Below, piece after piece: positions 22,048-31,555 of a stretch of DNA of 64,000 nucleotides. Position numbers and translations under genes: made by a program. Numbering within the stretch: position 1 is the first letter of the stretch; each line of letters begins with the position of its first letter. This DNA is from Fusarium oxysporum f. sp. lycopersici 4287 (lineage: Eukaryota; Ascomycota; Sordariomycetes; Hypocreales; Nectriaceae): the NCBI RefSeq assembly GCF_000149955.1, contig NC_030997.1, forward strand, positions 1,596,714 to 1,660,713, given 5' to 3'. The notes below the pieces were generated by a model. The model did no database searches. It was not told where the DNA came from and was given only the letters and a program-made list of their open reading frames with translations.

Positions 22048-22943
22048 ATGGGTTCAAAGTATCGTCCAGTTCCTGACGATGAAGAGCAACAAACTCATGA
22101 GAAGAACGCTCTCTTATCACCTCTGCCCATCTACACCAACATCTCGCCATTCATTTCACAGCCAGGTGCACATCCAATCTTGATATGGATATGTCATGGT
22201 GTCTTACTCTCCTTCTCATTGGCGTTCTTCGCCCTTTCATTACTGCTTCGCGCCAGCCCTTTACAAAGTGGCGTTTGCAATCAGCCAAACTTTCCTTACT
22301 GTAAGTCTGTCGCTTTGAATTTTTGACCTCTCTTTGACACCAGATAGCTCCCGCAGAAAGCGTTGCAGAATTCCATACGGTCCGATACAATATTACTCCA
22401 GCCCTCGAGATGTCCGAGTTTGTCGGATACGGACCTGAAGTTGATAAAGCGTGGAACCATGTTACATACGACGTCGGTGATCAAATGATTTCACAAGCTG
22501 AGCTTGACAAACTGGGTCTTGACCCCAAATCTCTCAAGGTCAAGGATCCCAAGACAGGGCATACGGGCTATCGTGTTGGAATCCAAGTGTTCCATCAGCT
22601 TCACTGTCTGAACTTGCTTCGGCAAGAAACCTACAGGGATTACTACTCCAAGATGGGTGGTGATATTGAGGTTGAGCCTGAGGACTTGAGAGGACATCTT
22701 GGTAAGTCAGACCTTTTTCAGCCGGTTGCTTGATCAATGCTAATCTGATTTGTAGATCACTGCATCGAGATTCTGCGAAACAACATAATGTGCCAGAGCG
22801 ACACTGGTGTTTTCGCATTCAAGTATTACGATGGCTATGATGGTCACTGGCCTGATTTTAGCACGCTACATACATGTCGCAACTTTGATGCCATTCGAGA
22901 CTGGGCGTTTGAGCATGCTGTTGTATTTGGGGATGAGGATTGA
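22048..22943 (+). CDS. DUF3328 / UstYa-like protein
   Basis: Three exons: 22048-22300, 22348-22701 and 22756-22943; 264 residues. Introns of 47 and 54 bp use gtaagt donors, and the first resumes at gatag. A cytosolic N-terminus precedes one transmembrane helix (about residues 45-68, ILIWICHGVLLSFSLAFF). The DUF3328 body follows with both paired motifs: HQLHC at 167-171 and DHCIEILR with His204-Cys205. In ustiloxin-type pathways UstYa proteins are copper-dependent oxidases that crosslink or cyclise ribosomal peptides after secretion-pathway entry. Both HxxHC/HC motifs are intact, so the protein looks functional. It sits beside the Kex2-repeat precursor and is probably its modifying enzyme; that link is inference. 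Confidence 0.87.
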
Positions 22944-24262
22944 ACAGAGCGTGAAACTCATTTTAGATAGAAGTGTAAAACCAACTATAGAACCCTGGTG
23001 GTAAATAATGAGCCATTAACCTCGATCTTCATTCTCTTATGAACTTGGCTGCGCACGTCTTTAAGTGCAGCAAATTTATGACGTCGGCATTTTTCATGTG
23101 ATAAATGGTACCAAGCATTATGTGTACCAGAAGTGGTATTGATAAGAGTTCTGACCAATTTTCGACTTACATATGACAACTTCTTACTGGCTGAAATGAT
23201 GCGTGGAGTTTATATCTCAGCTGTCAATTACTCACAGAATGATTGTGTGCAGGCAAGCTGATAACGTCAGATGAAAAAGTCCCTGCAGAGTTCTCATTCA
23301 AGCTTAGCCAGGTATGTGTTTTAATTGGGCCGTCTAATTGGGATCTGGTTGAGATAAGATAAGATGAGCGCGATCAGATCTTCGACACTACCCTACAGAG
23401 GTAAATGTAAATAGTGAAGAACTATTACTGACGTTAAAAGACTAAGTATATACGTTTAATAATACTAAATCTATTCTCTGGAATTCCTGTTATCTTTTTC
23501 ATTATTCTTCTTATACGGTTTCCTCTCAGCTCTGAACAAATTGTCATCCTATTACTTAACACTTCTCACCAATGACTCAACCATCCTGAGACAAACAACT
23601 CTTCGCTCAAGATATTCCCTTCATCCGGGGTGACCCAATTGACTCGCCAAGCCGGCATCGGCTTGAACACCAGCATCACCTCCACAATCTATCAAGATAA
23701 TGTGATCAACTAACATAAGCTTAGCAAAAGTTCTCAACCTCCGGTAGTTAACCATAATGCTTCATTTTAAGCTTACAGGGATGACCCGCCAGATCAAGCC
23801 CGTGCGTCGGCAGAAGATCCTTCCAAGACGGGAAGGTCTCTTGGCGTCCGAAGTTCGGCTGTCTCGTATTTCCACGGCGGCCATTTCCTTTAACAGAAGG
23901 TCCAGGGGTCCATTTCCGAACACTAGCATAGGTACGGAATAGACACCGCGGCAAGCTGTCCACTCATGAGTCAATATGGCAGGTCAAATTAACGGAACAA
24001 CTTGTGCAGTTGCTCTTATGGGGAATTGGGATAGATAAGGATGGCGAGTTATGCTGTGATGGGATGGACCTTTGATCTGGATGAACGGAGAGATGGCATA
24101 ATTGGAAACGATCGCCATGAGATAGTAAGATGGATAGATTATGCCCGCTCTATATCGCTGCTGAGAGCATCAGAAGAACATTATAAGTATGAAGTGTAGT
24201 TGCATAGATTATAGTCGATATCCTCATCTTCATCTGTCTCTTCACAGCTCATTACCGCAACA
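22944..24262. other. Intergenic region upstream of M43 protease
   Basis: No supported gene. Short overlapping ORFs on both strands near 23750-23970 lack motifs. Several GATA hexamers between 24030 and 24230 (for example gatagataagg near 24030) are compatible with nitrogen control of the protease. Confidence 0.4.
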
Positions 24263-25141
24263 ATGGTTTCCAAGCTCGCTCTCGCTCTCTTCTTCGGCAA
24301 CGCCCTAGCTGGTCTGGCCGGACGTGCCATTCCTCCTCGCTGCGCCATCGCAGACCCTACCCCCGAGCAAGTCCAGCACGCTCAGAACCTCAAGAAGATC
24401 GAGTCCGTCTCCAAAGTCGCCGCTACTTCCATCACCGTCGACACCTACTTCCACGTTGTGTCTTCTTCCTCCTCAAAGTACATCACCAAGGCCAAGCTCC
24501 AAGCCCAGCTCAAGGCCTTGAACGACGCTTACGGTCCTCATGATGTTACCTTCAACCTCATCGATACCACTTTCACCACCAACTCTAACTGGGCTGCTGG
24601 AAATGGTGAGGTTGCTATGAAGAGACAGCTTCGCCAGGGTGATTACAAGACTCTCAACTTGTACTTCACTGATGTTGCTAAGCTTGACGGTCTTGACGCT
24701 CTTGGATACTGCTTCTTCCCTGAGCCTAATGTCTCAACTGGATCCTCGACCTTCATCCGTGACGGCTGCGTCATTGTCGCTGAGACCGTCCCCGGAGGTT
24801 CTATGGCTCCTTATAACCTCGGTGGAACTGCCGTCCACGAGGTCGGTCATTGGTTCAACCTCTTCCATACCTTCCAGGATGGTTGCACTGGTGGAGATCT
24901 GGTTAGCGATACCCCTGCTCAGGCTAGCCAGACCAGTGGATGCCCTGCTCGACGGGATAGCTGCCCTAACCAGGCTGGTGATGACCCCATCCACAACTTC
25001 ATGGACTACTCCGATGAGTAAGTTATTCCCGAAACATTGATTGATATAATTACTAATAGTTATTGTAGTGTTTGCTACGAGGAGTTTACCCCTGGCCAGA
25101 AGACCCGCATGCACAGTGCTTGGACCACTTATCGCAAGTAG
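24263..25141 (+). CDS. Secreted M43 (pappalysin-type) metalloprotease
   Basis: Two exons: 24263-25019 and a short last exon after a 51-bp intron (gtaagt to tgtag), ending at the TAG at 25141. The protein has a signal peptide (MVSKLALALFFGNALAG), a proregion and the catalytic domain. The zinc site HEVGHWFNLFH has the HExxH plus third His, and the Met-turn is NFMDYS. Paired cysteines near the end fit the MEP1-like fungal group. The length of about 275 residues is standard. These are extracellular proteases. It lies 1.3 kb after the UstYa-like gene; there is no sign that it belongs to that pathway, though RiPP loci can include peptidases. Confidence 0.9.
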
Positions 25142-25660
25142 ATTTGAAACGATGACATGACATGTATATAAATGTTTGTACATATTTCTGCATGGGAGCG
25201 ATGTGGAGTTTGCGAGTTGATGGGCATGACTGTATTGGTGTTATCTGGATAGCGAGTATGAGGTTAGATATGAAGAGATGAGTTGATCTGAAACGTTTCA
25301 CATGTTTTAGTGAACATTATACCCCGTACGGGGTATAGTGAAACCCCTGTTCCTTCGGTAGTCGCCGTGATGCCCTTTCAAATATCGGCCAGTCCCGAGT
25401 TCATTTAATTGGCTGCTTATACCACTCGGTTCTTATAGGTAAAATCGCTCTTGCATATTCAGAAAATCTAAAAGCTTCAGTCTCAATTACTAGAGGAACT
25501 TTAGGCAAGTTTAGTATAGTTACTCTTAATCTCATCATAAGTTTAGTCTAGTCACTTAAAGCTATGACCAAGCTTAGTGTAGTAAACCCTGAACTCTGAC
25601 TATTTATCTATTTTTCTTCAAGTTGGCGCTCATCATACCATTAGTTGCCTGGTTGGCGCG
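25142..25660. other. Intergenic, AT-rich
   Basis: Contains an AT-rich tract with repeated agtttagtatagt-like words near 25500-25590. No gene. Confidence 0.4.
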
Positions 25661-26090
25661 TTAATCCTTTGCTGATGGCTTTAAAGCCCGCACAGCAGCG
25701 AGGATCTCCTGACTGGTCTGAACAGTCGCAGGCCGAGAGATATCCTTACAGAGCCCATTGACCTTCTCAATCTCAAGTAAAATATTGGCTTGAGTCGTCT
25801 TCCCAACCTGGTACTCTTGCGGTAATTGATTGAGGCTTACAAGGGCCGCACCTTGCGAACTTTCAAAGGACTAAGGTTGGGTGATGAACCCGACAAGGGG
25901 ACTTGGTTGGTAGGAAAGGATGGTACTGGTGATGGTGCTGGTGGTCTTCGCGAAGGGGCTGGGGGCACGCGCTGTGTCTGGCGCTGACGCGACGAGGTAC
26001 TTGAGGACTGCGCACAGGATAAACCACGTGCTGTACCACGTGCCGTACCAAGTCACTGTCGGGCTGTAGTGCGCATTGCTGGTAATCTGA
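25661..26090 (-). pseudogene. Partial copy of an unknown gene, relic A
   Basis: A 3' exon (25661-25870) begins right after a ccttag acceptor and reads as a well-formed 69-residue helical end (PQEYQVGKTTQANILLEIEK, ALKPSAKD) before its TAA. Upstream, 25871-26090 reads TSNAHYSPTVTWYGTW and a hydrophobic run in one frame. It resembles the sequence at 26500-26600 (TSNAPLNKTVMWPGIW). No start or complete chain of exons can be drawn. It is probably half of a diverged tandem duplication. Confidence 0.4.
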
Positions 26091-26178
26091 TAAAAGAAAA
26101 ATAAAACGAAGGACAGGCGGCCACAGCTCTCAGAGTGTGATGTGACGGATGAGAGGTCTGAAATAAAGATATCAGAAC

Positions 26179-26700
26179 TTAGGGAAAAGTCCCCTGAACT
26201 GAGTATAGCCTTAGGGGTACCATTTCTAAAGGACCAGTTGGCAAGGCACGCGATATTTCTTGGTCCTCAATCAGATTCAACTCGGAATAACATTCAAGGA
26301 CCGTAGTGACTGGCGATCGACTCGGAGCTGGAGCTGAGGCTATAGCAGAAGGAAGAGCACGAGTAGGAGTAGGACTGGGAGTGACGGTGTGGCTGTACCC
26401 GGTATTGTGGTTGGTGATGGAGGAAGAGGGAGTGTTGCTGCTGTGGACCGGGAGGCAGGGACTGCTCTGGACTGACGCTGCCTTTGGCGCTGTCGAGAGG
26501 CGAAGGTTGATGATTGCGCACGTGGTATCCCAAATTCCAGGCCACATGACCGTCTTGTTGAGCGGCGCATTGCTGGTAAAGTAAAGGGGGGAAATGACAC
26601 AAAGAACAAACAGGCGGTAACTGTGCAATCTGAGGCCTGATGAGCGACGCGTGATATGGGCAGGGTCTTCATCCCTAGATGCGTGAATTAGATGCTTTTC
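26179..26700 (-). CDS. Unknown Ser/Thr/Pro-rich protein, relic or partial gene B
   Basis: An open frame reads through a hydrophobic stretch (YRLFVLCVISPLYFTS) and an N-glycosylation-like NKTV. It continues into a Ser/Thr/Pro-rich region (TVTPSPTPTRALPSA) and stops at 26179. There is no ATG at its 5' end, so an upstream exon or a lost start is needed. DNA around gcgcattgctggtaa and the flank caggcgg are shared with 25.9-26.15 kb, showing a tandem copy. No family recognised. Confidence 0.35.
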   Translation of the reverse strand, partial: EKHLIHASRDEDPAHITRRSSGLRLHSYRLFVLCVISPLYFTSNAPLNKTVMWPGIWDTTCAIINLRLSTAPKAASVQSSPCLPVHSSNTPSSSITNHNTGYSHTVTPSPTPTRALPSAIASAPAPSRSPVTTVLECYSELNLIEDQEISRALPTGPLEMVPLRLYSVQGTFP

Positions 26701-27048
26701 AGTCTCTCAAAATCTCTACTTGAGTAGCCTCCTTGGTTCAATCTTGTCTCCTAGCCTGAAAATTTTGGAAATAATGAAACTTCTCGATTACCGAGAGCAG
26801 CGCGATGATGAAGATGGATCATGATCACTTATTCGTCCAAGATGTAATAAAAATTAAAATTTAGTTTAAACGTAAGTATGCCAATGCTAACAGGCCATTG
26901 ATCATATGATAAGGTTTCAGCTTATCTTGGGCTGTTATGTGGGTAGTTGGCATGCTGCCTGAAGTATGTTTTTGAAAGTGTTATTTTGAGTTGGTTACCC
27001 TGATAGCTGATGCATCAGATACCAATCAGATTCTACTCAAGATAACGT
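26701..27048. other. Intergenic
   Basis: AT-rich with no gene; it includes the 3' flank of the CHAT gene. Confidence 0.5.
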
Positions 27049-30000
27049 TCAAGGACCATAATGAACCCAAGTTGCCCAGAACCTTGGATCGATCTCAGCT
27101 TGTCGCTGTTCCAGAACAGCTAGTCTCAACGCCCTCGCAGACCGATCTCCTGTAACACCTGGACCTTCTTTCAGTAAATCACCATAAAAGACCTTGGAGA
27201 CAAGACCGCAAGTTTCATCCTCGGCTTTCCACAAACTAGCCACTACACAGGGTACACCAGCCATTTGAAACCCAGCGGCAAGATGGATCGATTCCTGAGG
27301 GAGCATTGGGTCACCTGTGATAGCCGTCTCACATGCTGATACATAGATGAGAGAGCAGTTTAGCTTCTTTGGCGCTGACATCATGCTTTGAACGTCGAGG
27401 ACGTTTCCTCTCATGATTTCGCCATTTGCATCTTGGGTGTACCAGTCTCGAAGGAGGAGACCACTGCGCGCTGGGTTTAAGTTGTCCACTTCGCCGTGGC
27501 AGGCGAAGTGGGCGACCTGTGAGTTTAATAGGCCCATGAGTGCCTCTTTTCGAACTGGGCGGTCATGGATTACGGCGTCGTATCCTCCGCGAGTGAGAAT
27601 TGTGTCAATAGTGTCGATCTCGCTTGAGGCATGTTGCAGTGGCGCAAGGTGATCTGTGGTCTCCATCTTAACTAGCATCGCTTTCTGATGTCCACCATTT
27701 TGCATGATCTCTTTCTCACGATCTCTCACAAATGATAATCCTCGAAGGGTATTTGTATAGGATGGAACGCATCGATCGAGCACCGTGCAACGCTCTCCCG
27801 TCTCTACCGCACGTCGATGATCTCCAGCCGCATGAATGGGCCAAGCATTAATGCTGCTCGTCGTCAACCACCAGATCCTCGGCAAAATTGCGTCTTTAGG
27901 AGCCCCATCGTACCCCAGGCTGTGTAGAATCGGTTCTGCTACAACTTCCCAGAGCCATGTGAGTAGATAATGTAGAAGATCCCCACGCTGACCATCTCCG
28001 TCATTCGACATATCAATGGCTTCGCGAAAGAGTTGCTTGTGCTCCCTGATGTCATCGACAGTGAATTTGGGAAGTGAGATTTTCCGGATGTCAGTGGTGG
28101 TAATGGTGAGAGCGTAGCCCCCACTCAGAGGTTCCGTTTCGACAATGACGATTGGACCAGACTCAGCAAGTTCATAGAAGTGCGAGTCCTCGCGTGGAAG
28201 CCTGAGAAAATCCCGGAACCCATCCTTTGCTCGGATCTCGGCTATCAGTTCCTGAAACGAAGTCGACTTGTTGAAAGCCGCCTGACTCTGCAAAAACTTC
28301 TTATCAAGATCGAAGCGTGCCGCGCGTTGGCCCCTGACCTTCTCGGAGTTCCTCGCTTCGATGAACCGACTTGCCAAATCTGGGAACTTCTCCTTCAGCT
28401 GGTCCAGGCCAGAATCCACGCCCTTGTTGAGAATCTCCTCCCACAAGACACATCGACTTCTCTCATATAGTTGAAGTGCTTCAAACACTGAATCTCCAGC
28501 GGCAATCGAAAAGCAAAGAGCAAGTGTCGGCACGGCTTGAAACTTCTTCGCTTGTCGTAACTGATCAGCCCGCGTGGTACAAGCATATACCGCAAAAGGG
28601 AGATCCTCAGCTGCTTCTCGGATGTAGTTTCTTGCAGCTGTCGGGTCCTTTGCCACCACATGCGCAAACATAGATGCGTAGACTTTCATCCACGCGAGCG
28701 TATGACGAGCGATACCTGGTGCCGATGCGAATTGAGCCGTCATGATCAAGTATGCGTTTGCAGCGACGGTGCTCAATGGAGCGGGACTGACAGTATAGAT
28801 TGCGATGAGTAGTTCGGCTTGATTGATGAGCAGGCCTCCACGGTTAATGTCGTCCATACCACCCATCGAGATGCACTCTTGGAAGTTCACGAGCGCATCA
28901 CGAAGGTCTCGCAGGCTGAGTGTCTTCTTAGCTCTGTACTGCAACGCACGCGTCAAATTAACCCGCGCTGAGAATAAGTAAAACTTATCCATGCATCCAC
29001 AAGAGAGAGCCTTGTTGAAGTTATTCTCAGCTTGAGCAAGAAAACTTAGATCTTCTTCTCGGTGGTATTGGCGAAGATATGCTGTTCCCAGCATATTATG
29101 CAATGCCGAGATTTCGACCGGTGGGAGGTTGAGATTCCTGCCCAGAACCTCTTCAACAATCTGACCAGCTCTGATGACATCTCTGACATCCTCGGTATCG
29201 TCGTATCTGAGCTGAAGGGCGTGACTGAGGCTTCTTGTCCTCGACCCAGCTCGAACCTCAGTAGGCCCAGTTGCTTCGAGACACTTCTCAAAAGACTTGA
29301 TGGCTGTGTTGATATCTTCCAACCTCCCTGAGAACTTGAACTGATACATGGCTGTGTTTCCGAGGCCATGCGTCAGCATTATGTTCATAGTACCAGCAGA
29401 AGATCCCTGCTCTTTTGAGACGTCAAGGCCGTCCTGATATGCTTCAGTGGCCTGTGAAAGATACTTGACATCGCCGGTACATTGGCATTTGACGATGTAA
29501 GCGTTGCCGATGTCATTCGTAACAGTAAGATAAAAGGGATCTGTTCGTGACGCTAATTCTTTCGCTGCAACAAGTGCCGTTAAAGCACCATCGATGAATT
29601 GCTCTTGCCCCGGAATCTGAGCTGACACAAAAGCAGCCCTCCCAGAAGCTCTCAAACATCGAGCTTTCATAGGGTCTTCGAGGTCGTTGAGAAAAGGCAA
29701 GACATCGAGATTTGCCTGACACGCGTTACGTAAATCATCTTTGTCTCCATTAGCTTCGAACCTGAGGAGAAGTGCTATAGCGAGTTGTTGGTAACAGTTG
29801 ATCTGTTGGTGGCCTTGTAAATCTGGATGGTCGAGGGCGTCTTGTAAGCACTTAACAGCCTGGTCAATTTCTGAGAGCAGTCCGGTTTTGCTGAATTGCT
29901 CTTCATGAGCACCCGCTTCTCTGATGAGTCGTGCTGGTGGTTTTGGTGACGGGTCGATGATCTGGAGCTCATTCATCCGCTCGACAAGCTTGTCTGCTTC

Positions 30001-31077
30001 GATTTGCGTTTCTCGGTGATTGTTCTGTTCAGCCCTCTCACCCAGTGCATTCGCCAACTCTTCCAGTGCATCTGTCGAGTTTGGATGAACCCGAAGGGCC
30101 TGTCTCAGGTAGCCGATTTCTGCAGAAGGGTCTTTGGCATTCTCTTCTTCATTCAGCTTCTGCTGTAGCGACGCCAGGTTGATGAGACAATTAAAACGAT
30201 CTTTCGAACGCTTCTCTTCAGAAACTGCGAGGCCTCTATTGAGAGAAGCTTTTGCCTTTCTGAGGTTCTCGATATCCTGGTTCAGGTCGTATAAGTGAAC
30301 GAAACACGCGGCGCGAGCACGATAGATATCTGCAATGGTGTATCTGAAAGGCCTCGAGTCGAATTGGTTTGGGACCGAATCCTCGGCCAGCTGGAGAGTA
30401 GCCATACTTTCACGAAATAAGCTTTCCTGATTTTCCTTCTCATATAGGGCCCTCTCCTGTTGTAGCTTTGCCAAACCAAGATAGAAAATCGGCTTCCCTG
30501 GGAAATTAGTTGCCAACGCTTCATGGAAAGCCGTAGTCGCATCCTCAAAGTCGACGTCTTCGTGTGTTGCCTTGTACCTTTGTGTCAAAATATCGCCGAG
30601 GTCATCCAGATGCAATGCTCGGTTTGAATGATCCCGCGGTCCAAATTCAACAGCCTTTCTGAGATATTCCACTGCCCGATCCAGAGCTTCAGACTCATTA
30701 TCTGGAGCTGCAACCTCCCATTGTCTCCGCAGAACTCTTCCAAACATGCTGACAACGACCCCTCTCATAGGCTCGCTTTTGAGAACATTGAAAACAGCCA
30801 GAGCACCCAAAATAGCGGCATCCTTCAAGCCAGACGTATTGTTGCCGACGCCTCTCGTCATCAAGACTTCTTCACTTGCCATAGAGAATCGCCTTGCTCT
30901 CTCAGAGCGATCCGAAAGCATGACAGCATAAATATACTTGCATGTTTCCGGATCCACGTCCTTTAGAAAATCTTTACTACGGCAGAACTGACCGTCCGGA
31001 ATGAGCTCTTCATCTTGCTCTTGAGATGCAATCAATGTTGCCGCATGTTCAAGCTGACTTGTGAGATCTGATGCCAT
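27049..31077 (-). CDS. TPR-CHAT protein (caspase-like protease)
   Basis: Single-exon gene. The ATG at 31077 (MASDLTSQ) gives 1342 residues; the open frame upstream starts only with TTG. Residues from about 100 to 900 are tandem TPR-like helical repeats (HLDDLGDILTQRYKATHE, ALQLRYDDTEDVRD). The last about 350 residues are a CHAT domain of the separase/caspase clan. The dyad His1194 (VAHFACHGEVD) and Cys1249 (LIYVSACETAITGD) are both present, and LAAGFQMAGVPCVVASLW is typical of its end. CHAT proteins cut partner proteins, including gasdermins in microbial cell-death systems. The gene is head-to-head with a candidate gasdermin-like gene 478 bp away. The whole protein is intact. Confidence 0.9.
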   Translation of the reverse strand: MASDLTSQLEHAATLIASQEQDEELIPDGQFCRSKDFLKDVDPETCKYIYAVMLSDRSERARRFSMASEEVLMTRGVGNNTSGLKDAAILGALAVFNVLKSEPMRGVVVSMFGRVLRRQWEVAAPDNESEALDRAVEYLRKAVEFGPRDHSNRALHLDDLGDILTQRYKATHEDVDFEDATTAFHEALATNFPGKPIFYLGLAKLQQERALYEKENQESLFRESMATLQLAEDSVPNQFDSRPFRYTIADIYRARAACFVHLYDLNQDIENLRKAKASLNRGLAVSEEKRSKDRFNCLINLASLQQKLNEEENAKDPSAEIGYLRQALRVHPNSTDALEELANALGERAEQNNHRETQIEADKLVERMNELQIIDPSPKPPARLIREAGAHEEQFSKTGLLSEIDQAVKCLQDALDHPDLQGHQQINCYQQLAIALLLRFEANGDKDDLRNACQANLDVLPFLNDLEDPMKARCLRASGRAAFVSAQIPGQEQFIDGALTALVAAKELASRTDPFYLTVTNDIGNAYIVKCQCTGDVKYLSQATEAYQDGLDVSKEQGSSAGTMNIMLTHGLGNTAMYQFKFSGRLEDINTAIKSFEKCLEATGPTEVRAGSRTRSLSHALQLRYDDTEDVRDVIRAGQIVEEVLGRNLNLPPVEISALHNMLGTAYLRQYHREEDLSFLAQAENNFNKALSCGCMDKFYLFSARVNLTRALQYRAKKTLSLRDLRDALVNFQECISMGGMDDINRGGLLINQAELLIAIYTVSPAPLSTVAANAYLIMTAQFASAPGIARHTLAWMKVYASMFAHVVAKDPTAARNYIREAAEDLPFAVYACTTRADQLRQAKKFQAVPTLALCFSIAAGDSVFEALQLYERSRCVLWEEILNKGVDSGLDQLKEKFPDLASRFIEARNSEKVRGQRAARFDLDKKFLQSQAAFNKSTSFQELIAEIRAKDGFRDFLRLPREDSHFYELAESGPIVIVETEPLSGGYALTITTTDIRKISLPKFTVDDIREHKQLFREAIDMSNDGDGQRGDLLHYLLTWLWEVVAEPILHSLGYDGAPKDAILPRIWWLTTSSINAWPIHAAGDHRRAVETGERCTVLDRCVPSYTNTLRGLSFVRDREKEIMQNGGHQKAMLVKMETTDHLAPLQHASSEIDTIDTILTRGGYDAVIHDRPVRKEALMGLLNSQVAHFACHGEVDNLNPARSGLLLRDWYTQDANGEIMRGNVLDVQSMMSAPKKLNCSLIYVSACETAITGDPMLPQESIHLAAGFQMAGVPCVVASLWKAEDETCGLVSKVFYGDLLKEGPGVTGDRSARALRLAVLEQRQAEIDPRFWATWVHYGP

Positions 31078-31555
31078 GGTGAATGTTGTGAGAAGCCGGC
31101 ACTTGAGCAATCATTTAGTGACAGGAAAAGAGGGGAAAGATGACTTGCGCAAGCACTAAGGATCAGTAACAAGACATATGATCACTGGACTCTGATGCGG
31201 GGTTTTCATCCTAATGTATGTAAGAAATTTGAAACATTGGTTCCAGGTGACATAAAGATTGAAACAATGTTAGGACAATTTGCGGGCAATTTAAAGGCGT
31301 GGTAGACGAGTTTATTTTTCATCGATTATCGAACGGCCGAGACAATTGTGCAATTAGACCAGCTGATAGGGTACAGTATCACAAGCTGAAGCGCAATGTG
31401 ACATTGCGCGCATAAATATTGGCACACTATTAGCGCCACCTCGGCTAAATCGGGTTGAGATACGAGGTATTTGTGCTGCCTTGCGTTTACCCAAGATAAG
31501 AACTGACCTACTACCCCTCCATCATATAATAAAGTCTTCCAAATAACTAACAATA
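31078..31555. promoter_or_regulatory. Bidirectional promoter of CHAT and gasdermin-like genes
   Basis: 478 bp separate the two divergent start codons. No specific operator was recognised. The arrangement suggests co-regulation. Confidence 0.45.

Noticed and set aside
26306..26584. Plus-strand ORF of 92 codons
   Set aside because: Antisense to the better-supported Ser/Thr/Pro-rich frame; low-complexity shadow.
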